Assembly (NCBI RefSeq): GCF_039533685.1
Contig: NZ_BAAATZ010000025.1
Coordinates: forward strand, 62,001-126,000
Direction: 5' to 3'
DNA: 64,000 bases
Source of the DNA: Actinocorallia aurantiaca
GTDB lineage: Bacteria; Actinomycetota; Actinomycetes; Streptosporangiales; Streptosporangiaceae
Position 1 is the first letter of the stretch. Every line of letters starts with the position of its first letter. A program made the translations under genes and the position numbers. Under the pieces are notes generated by a model that saw nothing but the letters and a program-made list of their open reading frames with translations, was not told the DNA's origin and searched no databases. Positions 52,169 through 64,000 of this stretch are shown here, piece after piece.

Positions 52169-52903
52169 TTGGCCGCCATCGACGCCTCCAGCCCGGTGCC
52201 GAAGTACGTCCAGCTACGCGGCCTCCTCCTCGACCTGATCGACGAGGCCGAGCTCAGGGCCGACGCGCCCATGCCGTCGGAACGGGAGCTGTGCCAGAGC
52301 TACGGCCTGTCCCGGATGACCGTCCGCCAGGCGGTGGACCAGCTCGTCGCGGAGGGCAGGCTGTACCGCGTGCCCGGCAAGGGCACCTTCGTGGCCCGCC
52401 CCAAGATCGACATGCCGCTGCGGCTGAGCTCCTCCTTCACCGCGGAGATGAAGGCGCGCGGCATGACGCCCGGCTCGGTCGACCTGGACCAGCGCACCGT
52501 CCCCGCCGCCGGGCACGTGGCCAAGGGCCTCGGCGTGGCCCCCGGCTCCCCCGTGCACGTCATCGAGCGGCTGCGCACCGCGGACGGCGGCCCCATGGCC
52601 CTGGAGCGCTGCCACATCCCCGCGCCCCTCGCCCCCGACCTGCTGTCCGCCCGCGTCCCGGAGCAGTCCCTGTACGACCTCCTGGAACGCCGCTACGGCA
52701 TCGTCTTCGACTCCGGCGACCAGACCGTGGAGGCGAGCATCGCCGCCCCCGGCGACGCCGACCTGCTGCACCTCGCCCACGGCAGCCCCGTCCTGCTGCT
52801 GCGCCGCCGCTCCTACCAGAACTCCGTCTGCGCCGAGCTCACCGAGTCCACCTACCGCGCGGACCGCTACCAGCTCCACACCAGCCTGGCCCGCCCCCGC
52901 TGA
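52169..52903 (+). CDS. dasR: DasR-like GntR/HutC family regulator
   Basis: 244 residues. The winged helix is PKYVQLRGLLLDLIDEAELRADAPMPSERELCQSYGLSRMTVRQAVDQLVAEGRLYRVPGKGTFVARPK; the C-terminal UTRA domain binds a sugar phosphate. In Streptomyces, DasR senses GlcN-6-P and GlcNAc-6-P and controls PTS and amino-sugar genes. The start is TTG with GAGGTGG 7 bases upstream. It is divergent from the SIS gene with a dre site between, and near ptsH/ptsI. Confidence 0.85.
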   Translation: MAAIDASSPVPKYVQLRGLLLDLIDEAELRADAPMPSERELCQSYGLSRMTVRQAVDQLVAEGRLYRVPGKGTFVARPKIDMPLRLSSSFTAEMKARGMTPGSVDLDQRTVPAAGHVAKGLGVAPGSPVHVIERLRTADGGPMALERCHIPAPLAPDLLSARVPEQSLYDLLERRYGIVFDSGDQTVEASIAAPGDADLLHLAHGSPVLLLRRRSYQNSVCAELTESTYRADRYQLHTSLARPR

Positions 52904-52932
52904 CCCCTCCGCGGCATGACGCGGAATTTACC

Positions 52933-52958
52933 GGGCGGCCCGTATCAGCGGGCCGCCC
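52933..52958 (+). terminator. Terminator after the GntR gene
   Basis: A perfect 10-base stem (GGGCGGCCCG / CGGGCCGCCC) with a 6-base loop, 30 bases after the stop codon. Confidence 0.75.
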
Positions 52959-53008
52959 TCCGGCCTCTGTCAAAGGCGCGCACAGGGCGCGCGTCGAGAG
53001 GAGGCCTC

Positions 53009-53479
53009 ATGCCGCGTTTGCGAGTGGTCCGTCTGGTGTCGGTCATGGACGTCACAGCCCGCGAGGACTGGACGCCGGAGACCGGGGGAAGCCTCGCCTT
53101 CAAGCCCTATCCGTGCGAGGAGAACGCCAGGGGCGCCCCCGGCGGCGTCGAGGAGCTCGGCCCCGCCGCCGACCGGGTGATCTGGGTGGCCGCCGAGGTC
53201 TTCTCCGGCCGCCGCCCCTTCCAGCAGCTGGCCTCCCTGGCCACCGCCGAGCTGGCCGGCGCCCTCACCCGGCAGGCGTCCCGCTCCCACGACCGCCTGC
53301 CGATCCGCCCGGGCGCCCCCCGCATCCGCAACCGCCGCATCCAGGAGCCCCGCGACGGCGTCGCCGAGATCACCGCCACCGTCGTGATCGGCGGCCGCAT
53401 CCAGCCCATCGCGCTGCGTCTGGTCCTCCTCCGCGGCCGCTGGAAGTGCGCCGCCCTGGAGACCGTCATCCCCTCCTGA
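53009..53479 (+). CDS. Small conserved actinobacterial protein (DUF6459-like)
   Basis: 156 residues. The core IWVAAEVFSGRRPFQQLASLATAELAGALTRQ and the end PIALRLVLLRGRWKCAALETVIP match a family often found next to secA in actinobacteria (Rv3231c-like, DUF6459), which I assign with moderate confidence. ATG at 53009 has GAGGAGG 7 bases upstream. No membrane segment. It is convergent with secA. Confidence 0.75.
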   Translation: MPRLRVVRLVSVMDVTAREDWTPETGGSLAFKPYPCEENARGAPGGVEELGPAADRVIWVAAEVFSGRRPFQQLASLATAELAGALTRQASRSHDRLPIRPGAPRIRNRRIQEPRDGVAEITATVVIGGRIQPIALRLVLLRGRWKCAALETVIPS

Positions 53480-53513
53480 GCGCGTCGGCGCACACCCGCC
53501 GGAGAGAACGCGG

Positions 53514-53537
53514 CCGCCGCCCCGGGAAGGGCGGCGG
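53514..53537. terminator. Terminator hairpin at the edge of a gap
   Basis: A 9-base stem CCGCCGCCC / GGGCGGCGG with a 6-base loop, directly before the N run. It lies between convergent genes and probably serves both. Confidence 0.65.
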
Positions 53538-53630
53538 NNNNNNNNNNNNNNNNNNNNNNNNNNNNNNNNNNNNNNNNNNNNNNNNNNNNNNNNNNNNNNN
53601 NNNNNNNNNNNNNNNNNNNNNNNNNNNNNN
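53538..53630. other. Assembly gap (93 N)
   Basis: Intergenic gap between the small conserved gene and the secA end. The left flank ends CCGGGAAGGGCGGCGG and the right flank begins with CCGGGAAGGACGGGCGGCGG, so a GC-rich hairpin repeat probably stopped assembly. Confidence 0.9.
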
Positions 53631-53677
53631 CGTCCGGGAAGGACGGGCGGCGGTCGGTGGAACGCGCCTGGGAGGCG

Positions 53678-56440
<2,763 letters not shown>

Positions 56441-56652
56441 TCTCGGAAGCTCCTTGCAGATCGGATAGCCGCACGTGGGTGGGAACCCCTGTCGCGCATA
56501 CCACTCTTAGCCTGTCCATCCTAAGTGAGGTCCAGGATGGTGCAGGTCACCCTCGCGCGCAATTCGTTCCTGTGGACGAACGGACCGGCGGCGGGCACGG
56601 TTCCCGGCCTTTCACCCTGCCCGCGCCGTCCGGTGGCCGCTTACGGTCAGTA

Positions 56653-57944
56653 TCACAGACGCCCGGCCGCCTTCAACGCCAGATAGGCGTCGGCCAGGGC
56701 CGGGGCCAGCGTCTCCGGCGGGGCGTCCACCACCTCGACCCCGTATCCGCGCAGCTCCGCGGTGATCCTCCGGCGCTCGCCGCGCGCCCGCTCGGCCGCC
56801 GCCGCGTCGTAGACGGCCGCCAGGTCGCCGCGGGCCGCGGCCATCTCCTCCACCCTCGGGTCGGAGACCGCGGCGATCATCACCAGGTGCCGGGCGGTGA
56901 GCCGCGGCAGCAGCGGGATCAGCCCCTCCTCCAGCGCCGCGGCGTTCAGCTCGGTGAGCAGGACGACGAGGCTGCGCTGGCGGGACCGGGCCAGCAGCGC
57001 CGAGACCATCCCCGACGCGTCCGACTCGATCAGCTCGGGCTCCAGCGGGGCCATCGCCTGCACCATCGCGGGCAGCAGCTCCGTGCGCGGCACCCCCTCG
57101 ACCCTGGCCCGCACCCGCCGGTCGTAGGCGAGCAGGTCCACCCGGTCGCCGGCCCGCGAGGCCAGCGCGCCCAGCAGGAGCGCCGCGTCCATCGAGCAGT
57201 CCAGCCGGGGGATGTCGCCGACCCGCCCGGCCGAGGTGCGGCCGGTGTCGAGGATGAGGAAGATCCGCCTGTCCCGTTCCGGACGCCAGGTCCGCACGAC
57301 GACGTCGCCGCGCCGCGCGGTGGCCCGCCAGTCGATCGACCGCACGTCGTCGCCGGGGACGTACTCGCGCAGGGAGTCGAACTCCGTGCCCTGGCCGCGG
57401 ATCAGCGCGGCGTGCTGGCCCGTCAGCTCCCGCAGCTTGCGGAGTTTCGCGGGCAGATGCCGACGAGAGGGAAACGCCGGGAGGACCCGGACCGTCCACG
57501 GCGAGGGCCGCGTCAGCTGCCGCGCCGCCAGCCCGAGCGGGCCGGTGGAGCGCACGGTCACCGACACCGGCGACCTGTCGCCGCGCCGCGTCGGGGTCAG
57601 CGTCAGGTCGATCCGCCGCCGCTCTCCCGGGGGCAGCGCGACCGCGGCCGTCCGGGGCGAGGCGCCCGCGCTCGGCGGCCAGGCGTCGCGCACCACCGCG
57701 CGCACCCGCCTCGTGCCGGGGTTCTCCACGATCAGGCTGACGGAGGCGGACTCCCCCAGCCGCACGTTGGTGTCGCCCGAACGGTGCAGCACCAGCCTGC
57801 GGACGTTCCCCGCCAGCGCGAAGTCCATCGCCACGGCCGCCGCGAGCACTCCGGCGATCGCGCCGATGACCCATCCATGCGGGAAGAACAGCGGCAGCAC
57901 CGCGGCCAGCAGCGCCAGCAGCCCGACCCGTCCGGTGAGCGCCA

Positions 57945-57945
<1 letters not shown>
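56653..57945 (-). CDS. DUF58 domain protein
   Basis: 430 residues: two N-terminal helices, a beta-rich domain, then the DUF58 block with LREYVPGDDVRSIDWRATARRGDVVVRTW and a vWA-like fold (IFLILDTGRTSAG). DUF58 proteins nearly always accompany MoxR ATPases, as here, and the pair is thought to act as a chaperone for envelope proteins. The ATG overlaps the MoxR stop by one base (TAATG). Confidence 0.9.
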
Positions 57946-58921
<976 letters not shown>

Positions 58922-58925
<4 letters not shown>

Positions 58926-60106
58926 CGAAGTCGTTCCTCTAGATCGTCCAGAAGGTCGGTCAGCCGGACGAGTTCCGTGTCGTCCACAGGATCAGGACCG
59001 TACAGCGCCCAGGAGGCGGTCTGCTGGTCCCACCCTGCACGTGATGTCACCAAGGTAATGATCTGTTGTGATCTGGCGGGATCCGCGGCGGCGCTGCGCG
59101 GGAGTCCCAGGAGGGGCACGAGGCGTTCGCGGGCCGACTCGCGCAGCGCCAGGGCCGCCCTGTCGCGGGCCCGCGCGGCGCGGTAGAGGCGAGACCTGCC
59201 CTCGACGGTCTCGGCCGAGCGGACGGCCACCGGCAGGCGTTCGATCACCACGGGGCCGAGGCGGCGCATCCGCCACAGGGCCAGCAGCACCGCCGCGACG
59301 AGCAGCTGCCAGAAGAAGAGGGAGACGCCGGGCGGGATCAGCTCGGTCAGGCTCTTGTCACCGGCCTCCTCCTCGGAGGGCAGGTCCGGCATCAGCCAGA
59401 TGACCCGCGGGTGTCCGTCGAGGAGGTTCATGCCGAGAGCCGCGTTGCCCTGCTCCCGCAGCTCGCCGTTGACGAGGGGCTCGCCGGAGCCCAGCACCGT
59501 GATGGTCCTGGGCCCGGGGATCCGGACGAGTCTGGGCAGCTTCTCGTCCCCCGCCGGGTAGCAGGAGAGCGCCCCGCCCGGAGCCGTGAAGACCTGGGAG
59601 GTCCCGAAGGAGACGGTCCCGGCGGCCCGCGCCTCGGCGAGCGAGCAGGCCGGCTCGGCCTCCCCTTCGCCGGCCGTGGCGCGAGAGACGCCCGGCGCGA
59701 GCCGTTCCAGCGCGGCGTCCGTCGGCTCCACCAGCAGCAGATCGGCGGACGCGCGGGACAGCCTCCTCAGGTCGCCGCCGGTGAGCCGCTCACTCCGGAC
59801 GACCACCAGCAGGTCGTCGCTGTCCCCGAAGGCGCCCAGTGGCTGCGCCTCGCGGACCGTCCTGATCTTGATCACCGGCGTCCCGTTCTGGCGCGTGATC
59901 TCCGCCAGGGCCCGGCTGCCGGTGTCCGCGGGGGACTCGGGGTCGAGGTACCCGCCGGTCGCCTCGGGGCGGAGCGCCGCCAGCAGGACCGCGACCACGA
60001 CCAGGGCGAGGACCGGCAGAACGATCCCGCGCCAGCGCCGCACCCGCCGGCCGGCGACCTGCGCGGTGCTCTCCGCGTGCGCCGCGTTCACCGCAGTCTC
60101 CGTCAC
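58922..60106 (-). CDS. DUF4350 membrane protein
   Basis: 394 residues: an N-terminal helix (GIVLPVLALVVVAVLLAAL), an extracytoplasmic Rossmann-like domain (SPADTGSRALAEITRQNGTPVIKI, DDLLVVVRSERLTGGDLRRL), a second helix (VSLFFWQLLVAAVLLALW) and a cytoplasmic C-terminal domain. This is the DUF4350 layout found in MoxR/DUF58 operons. GTG start overlaps the DUF4129 stop by 4 bases. Confidence 0.87.
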
Positions 60107-60723
60107 ACCGCCTCCAAGGGCCGGGGCCTGGCGGCCCGGACGGCCCGGTCCAGGTCGGTCAGCAGCCGGTAGCCCTCGGCGGTGCCCGGCCTGTCCCCGT
60201 ACCAGACGTCGTCGAACACCCGCACTCCCGGCGCGAGGTCGACCGGCAGGACGGCGGCGGCCTCGGCTGCCAGCTCCTGTGCGGTGCGCCCGGGCCTCGG
60301 GTCGAGGATCGCGCGCTCCTCCAGGTCGCGGGCGATCGCCCGCAGCCGCTCCCTGATCGCCTCGGCCCAGCGGCCCTCCGCGGCGTGCGCCTCGGCCGCC
60401 GTGCGGTGGTCGAGCGCCCGGGTCGGCACGTCCTCCAGGAGCGCCTTGCCGGACCTGACGTTGCCGCGCCCGCGCATCCACCACCACACCGCGGCGATCA
60501 GCACGACCGCCAGCAGGAGCAGGATCACCAGGGTGAACGAGCCGCCCCCGGTGCCCGGGCCGGGCTTCGGCGGGTCGGGCATCAGGTCCTTCAGCCACTC
60601 CTTGATCCGGTCGAGCGCGTCGTCGAGGAAGGAGGGCCGGTCGCGGTGGTAGACGGGCTTCTCCAGCTCGTCCTCGGCCATCCGGCGCGCCGTCTCCCGG
60701 TCCACCGGCTCCCAGAGGCTCAT
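60103..60723 (-). CDS. DUF4129 membrane protein
   Basis: 206 residues with one central helix (FTLVILLLLAVVLIAAVWWWM) and the C-terminal DUF4129 region (GRTAQELAAEAAAVLP, VFDDVWYGDRPGTAEGYRLL). The ATG at 60723 has AGGAG 5 bases upstream, better than an ATG at 60741. It belongs to the MoxR operon; function unknown. Confidence 0.88.
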   Translation of the reverse strand: MSLWEPVDRETARRMAEDELEKPVYHRDRPSFLDDALDRIKEWLKDLMPDPPKPGPGTGGGSFTLVILLLLAVVLIAAVWWWMRGRGNVRSGKALLEDVPTRALDHRTAAEAHAAEGRWAEAIRERLRAIARDLEERAILDPRPGRTAQELAAEAAAVLPVDLAPGVRVFDDVWYGDRPGTAEGYRLLTDLDRAVRAARPRPLEAV

Positions 60724-60730
60724 CGGGCTC

Positions 60731-61711
60731 CTAAAGATCACGCGGCCTCGCCCACAGGGCCAGGAAGTCCTCGTCGGGCACCTCGTCGCGCTGCTGGAGC
60801 TCCAGGTCCAGGCCCTCGCGCCGGTGCCGCCGGTCCAGGTAGAGCAGGACGATCACAGCCGCGTCGAACGGCGCGACGACCGTCCAGGACGCGATCTGAC
60901 CGAGGGTATCGACGGCCAGCATGGCGACCGCCTGCCAGCCCTGCGGCTCGGCGCCGAAGAACAGCAGTCCGCCGACCAGGAACGGCACCCGCAGGATCAG
61001 CCCCATGAAGGCGGTGAGGACCACGGTGAGCAGGAGGATCAGGAACGTCCGCCACCACTGCCCGCCGACCAGCCGCGCGGACGCGGTGAAGGCCGCGGTG
61101 ACGCCGCCGCGCTCCAGCACGACGGCGGGCGCGGCCAGCACGTACCGCGTGTAGAGCCAGACGGCGACCGCCAGCGCCAGCGGGAGGCCCAGGACGCCGA
61201 GCAGCACGGCGACCCCCGTCGAGCCGCCGGTGCCCGCCACCGCGACGAACGGCGCCAGCGCCGGCGCGCCCAGCAGGGGCACGCCGAGCCCGAGCGTCGC
61301 CGCCACCGCGGCGAGGCCCTTCAGCCTCGGCCGCGCGTCCCCCCAGACGCCGCGGAAGGTGACCTGCTGCCCGAAGAAGGAGCGGGCGACGGCCGGGGCC
61401 AGCAGTCCCGCCAGCGCCAGGACGATCAGCGCGGACGCCACCGCGCCGACGCCGGCGAGCGTGAACTGCTCGCCCACGGAGCGGAGGAGGAGGTTCGGGG
61501 TGTACTCGTCGGAGCCCCCGATGAAGAAGTAGCCCGTGACGGTCACCAGGACCTGGAGGACGGCCACCATCGCCGCGGCCGGGCCGAGCACCGCGCGCGG
61601 GGACCGGCGCAGCACGGCCAGCGCCGCGTCCAGTGTCTCGGACACGCTGAGCGGCCGCAGCGGGATCTCCCCGCCGAGCAGTTCGGCCCGGTCGACTCGC
61701 ACGGGGGCCAT
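60731..61711 (-). CDS. Polytopic membrane protein of the MoxR operon
   Basis: 326 residues with about six helices, including VLGPAAAMVAVLQVLVTVTGYFF and FLILLLTVVLTAFMGLILRVPFLVGGLLF. The start PLRPLSVSETLDAALAVLRRSP is typical of a family of actinobacterial membrane proteins without a known role that often head DUF4129 operons. First gene of the operon of five; 7 bases separate it from the next. The region 61712-61929 should contain its promoter, divergent from mtrA. Confidence 0.82.
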   Translation of the reverse strand: MAPVRVDRAELLGGEIPLRPLSVSETLDAALAVLRRSPRAVLGPAAAMVAVLQVLVTVTGYFFIGGSDEYTPNLLLRSVGEQFTLAGVGAVASALIVLALAGLLAPAVARSFFGQQVTFRGVWGDARPRLKGLAAVAATLGLGVPLLGAPALAPFVAVAGTGGSTGVAVLLGVLGLPLALAVAVWLYTRYVLAAPAVVLERGGVTAAFTASARLVGGQWWRTFLILLLTVVLTAFMGLILRVPFLVGGLLFFGAEPQGWQAVAMLAVDTLGQIASWTVVAPFDAAVIVLLYLDRRHRREGLDLELQQRDEVPDEDFLALWARPRDL

Positions 61712-61862
61712 CCTGCCATGTGTCCTTATATCCAGGAGATTCCCAACACCCGTCCCCCTCCTCAGGCGGTGCAAATATCGCGTGTCGTAGGCGAACCGGA
61801 ACGCAGAGTACATGGGGCGGAGAGAGATCGCCTGTGTTTCCCCGATTAGGGACCCCGGCACC

Positions 61863-61880
61863 GGTAAAACGCGGGTAACC
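61863..61880 (+). promoter_or_regulatory. Possible MtrA box upstream of mtrA
   Basis: Direct repeat GGTAAA (61863-61868) and GGTAAC (61874-61879), 11 bases apart, about 50 bases before mtrA. The GTAAC-N5/6-GTAAC form is that described for Streptomyces MtrA targets, so this may be an autoregulatory site. Confidence 0.4.
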
Positions 61881-61929
61881 TGGCTCGACTGGCGATGTGG
61901 GCCTCCCAACAGAACGGCGATGAGGGCGC

Positions 61930-62607
61930 ATGAGAGGACGTGTACTGGTCGTCGACGACGACCTGGCGCTCGCAGAGATGCTCGGCATCGTGCTGCGCGG
62001 CGAGGGCTTCGAGCCGTCGTTCGTTCATGACGGCGACAAGGCTCTCGAGGCGTTCCGGGAGACCCGGCCCGACCTCGTGCTGCTGGACCTGATGCTTCCG
62101 GGGGCGGACGGCATCGACGTGTGCCGGCAGATCAGGGCCGAGTCGGGCGTGCCGATCGTCATGCTGACCGCCAAGAGCGACACCGTGGACGTGGTGCTCG
62201 GTCTGGAGTCGGGCGCGGACGACTACGTGGTCAAGCCCTTCAAGCCCAAGGAGCTGGTGGCCCGGGTGCGCGCGCGGCTGCGTCGCACCGACGAGCCGGC
62301 CCCCGAGACCCTGCAGATCGGCGACATCTCCATCGACGTCGCTGGCCACTCGGTCAAGCGCGGCGACAAGCACATCCCGTTGACCCCCCTGGAGTTCGAC
62401 CTCCTGGTGGCCCTGGCCCGCAAGCCGCGCCAGGTGTTCACCCGCGAGGTCCTGCTGGAGCAGGTGTGGGGCTACCGGCACGCGGCCGACACCCGGCTGG
62501 TCAACGTGCACGTCCAGCGACTCCGCGCCAAGATCGAGAAGGACCCGGAGCGTCCGGAGATCGTCGTCACCGTACGAGGCGTGGGTTACAAGGCCGGCCC
62601 TGCCTGA
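61930..62607 (+). CDS. mtrA: Response regulator MtrA (OmpR family)
   Basis: 225 residues. The receiver domain has the acidic pair in VLVVDDDLALA, phosphorylated Asp53 in LVLLDLMLPG and Lys in DYVVKPFKPKE. The winged-helix DNA-binding domain has TPLEFDLLVALARKPRQVFTREVLLEQVWGYRHAADTRLVNVHVQRLRAKIE. It works with MtrB, 44 bases downstream, to regulate division, wall and development genes in actinobacteria. ATG with GAGGG 5 bases upstream. Confidence 0.97.
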   Translation: MRGRVLVVDDDLALAEMLGIVLRGEGFEPSFVHDGDKALEAFRETRPDLVLLDLMLPGADGIDVCRQIRAESGVPIVMLTAKSDTVDVVLGLESGADDYVVKPFKPKELVARVRARLRRTDEPAPETLQIGDISIDVAGHSVKRGDKHIPLTPLEFDLLVALARKPRQVFTREVLLEQVWGYRHAADTRLVNVHVQRLRAKIEKDPERPEIVVTVRGVGYKAGPA

Positions 62608-62651
62608 CCTCCGGCGATCCGGCGTTCCCCCCGCCCGGCGAAGGGCCCCCC

Positions 62652-64000
62652 ATGAAGACCACCCTCCTTCGGCTCGTCCGCGGGTCGTGGCGCCGCTCGT
62701 ACGTGCGGTGGCGCAGATCCATCCAGGTCCGCGTGGTCACCACGACCCTGCTGCTCTCGACGATCGTCGCCGTCGTCCTGGGCGTCTTCCTGATGCAGCA
62801 GATCACCACCGCGCTGCTGGAGAGCCGGGGCGAGTCCGCGGTCCAGCAGCTCAACGAGGGCCTGGGCATCCTCAAGCGCGTCCAGGGCGACCGGATCCCC
62901 GAGAAGGTGGCCAGGGAGCTCGCGGCGCGCAGCGGCCCGTCCGGACGCTATGAGGTGTACCTGCGGGACACCAACGAGAAGACCAACGGCGGGCTGCCCA
63001 CCAACGACCTCGACCCCGTGAGCGTCCCGCGGCAGCTCACCGAGGAGATCAACGCCGAGCCCGGCGCCAAGATCTGGCGGATCGGCACGCTCGTCCGGCA
63101 GTACCACGACGACGAGGCCGCGCTGATCGCCGGCGCCAAGGACGGCCCGTACGAGCTGTACTACCTGTTCCCGCTCAAGCAGGAGCAGCGCACCCTCGTC
63201 TTCGTCCAGCGCACCATGGTCGGCGTGGGCGTCACCCTGGTGCTGCTGCTCGCCGCGATCGCCTCGGTGGTGACCCGGCAGATCGTCATCCCGGTGCGGC
63301 TGGCCGCGCAGTCCGCCGAGCGGCTGGCCGCCGGGCGCCTGGAGGAGCGCATGAAGGTGCGCGGCGAGGACGACCTGGCCAAGCTCGGCCGCTCCTTCAA
63401 CGACATGGCCACCACCCTGCAGGAGAAGATCTACGAGCTGGAGGGGCTGTCGCAGGTGCAGCGCCAGTTCGTCTCCGACGTCTCGCACGAGCTGCGCACC
63501 CCGCTGACCACCATGAAGATCGCCGCGGACATGCTGTACGAGAACCGCGAGGACTTCCAGGCGATGGTGTCCAGGTCCGCGGAACTGCTGCAGAGCCAGA
63601 TGGAGCGGTTCGAGTCGCTGCTGGCGGACCTGCTCGAGATCAGCCGGCACGACGCGGGCGCCGCCACCCTGGACGCCGAGTCCGTGGACGTGCGCGAACT
63701 GGTGCTGACCGCCGTCGAGGACGTGCAGGACGTGGCGGAGCGGCGCGGCACCAAGGTCGTCCTCAAGCTCCCGGGCGAGGCGTGCATGGCCGAGGTCGAC
63801 CGCCGCAGGGTCGCCCGGATCCTGCGCAACCTGCTGTTCAACGCCGTCGAGCACGGCGAGGGCAAGGACATCGTCGTCACCGTCGCCGCCGACCGGGACG
63901 CGGTGGCGCTGGCCGTCCGCGACCACGGCACCGGCCTGAAACCGGGCGAGTCCCAGATGGTGTTCGACCGGTTCTGGCGGGCCGACCCGTCGCGGGCCCG
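62652..64000 (+). CDS. mtrB: Sensor histidine kinase MtrB, partial
   Basis: First 449 codons; the 3' end is cut by the window edge. Two membrane helices (VVTTTLLLSTIVAVVLGVFLM and MVGVGVTLVLLLAAIASVV) flank an extracytoplasmic domain of about 140 residues. HAMP follows, then the H-box FVSDVSHELRTPLTTM with His279, N-box ILRNLLFNAVEHGEG and G-box DHGTGLKPGE. It phosphorylates MtrA. lpqB would be expected just outside the window. Confidence 0.96.
   Translation, partial: MKTTLLRLVRGSWRRSYVRWRRSIQVRVVTTTLLLSTIVAVVLGVFLMQQITTALLESRGESAVQQLNEGLGILKRVQGDRIPEKVARELAARSGPSGRYEVYLRDTNEKTNGGLPTNDLDPVSVPRQLTEEINAEPGAKIWRIGTLVRQYHDDEAALIAGAKDGPYELYYLFPLKQEQRTLVFVQRTMVGVGVTLVLLLAAIASVVTRQIVIPVRLAAQSAERLAAGRLEERMKVRGEDDLAKLGRSFNDMATTLQEKIYELEGLSQVQRQFVSDVSHELRTPLTTMKIAADMLYENREDFQAMVSRSAELLQSQMERFESLLADLLEISRHDAGAATLDAESVDVRELVLTAVEDVQDVAERRGTKVVLKLPGEACMAEVDRRRVARILRNLLFNAVEHGEGKDIVVTVAADRDAVALAVRDHGTGLKPGESQMVFDRFWRADPSRA

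Overview
The window comes from a high-GC filamentous actinobacterium. The gene set fits the order Streptosporangiales, but that placement is inferred from gene content and cannot be proved here. Pointers are MtrA/MtrB, large NAD-glutamate dehydrogenase, a DasR-like regulator with a dre-type operator, an actinobacterial tmRNA tag ending ALAA, AftD/DUF2613 cell-envelope genes, and GTG/TTG starts throughout. It is a draft assembly: three N runs (36785-36798, 49022-49032, 53538-53630) are scaffold gaps, and two of them fall inside genes.

Layout. 1-11.6 kb: a nitronate monooxygenase fragment, then a cell-surface glycan group (DUF3068 protein, GT-C-like membrane protein with an apparent CTG start, DUF2613 micro-protein, GT4 glycosyltransferase, AftD-like arabinofuranosyltransferase, OafA-type acyltransferase, FkbM methyltransferase, secreted protein). 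11.7-15.2 kb: didomain acyl-CoA dehydrogenase and an anchored protein. 15.6-22.6 kb: tmRNA and a compact minus-strand operon ftsE-ftsX-S41 protease-smpB-PBP-like lipoprotein, with prfB upstream on the same strand. The S41 protease lacks a PDZ domain and the PBP has lost all its catalytic motifs. 22.7-31.5 kb: two paralogous lipoproteins, NAD-GDH and a transmembrane Ser/Thr kinase. 31.8-34.8 kb: SoxR, a HAD-like protein and P5C dehydrogenase.

34.9-39.7 kb is a peptidoglycan-recycling locus (LpqI/NagZ-type hexosaminidase, GlcNAc kinase, MurR/RpiR regulator, MurQ etherase). 39.7-44 kb: acyl-CoA dehydrogenase, a frameshifted TnpB-family gene, HAD hydrolase, DUF6912 protein. 44-48.8 kb: ECF sigma factor with its probable anti-sigma factor, then a TetR regulator with a lipid operon (acyl-CoA dehydrogenase plus APH-fold phosphotransferase). 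49-52.9 kb: the general PTS proteins EI and HPr, a double-SIS sugar-phosphate isomerase-like protein and the divergent DasR-like GntR regulator. 53-56.4 kb: small conserved protein and SecA. 56.6-61.7 kb: operon of membrane protein, DUF4129, DUF4350, MoxR ATPase and DUF58. 61.9-64 kb: mtrA and truncated mtrB.

Themes. Envelope growth and amino-sugar reuse dominate. Wall fragments would pass through LpqI, NagK and MurQ, with amino-sugar phosphates sensed by the MurR and DasR-like regulators and PTS sugars energised by EI/HPr. FtsEX, the degenerate PBP, MtrAB and SecA concern division and export. The most unusual item is the ftsEX operon that carries SmpB coupled to a catalytically dead PBP-fold lipoprotein. 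Both gaps inside genes can be closed by overlapping their repeated flanks, which restores intact reading frames.
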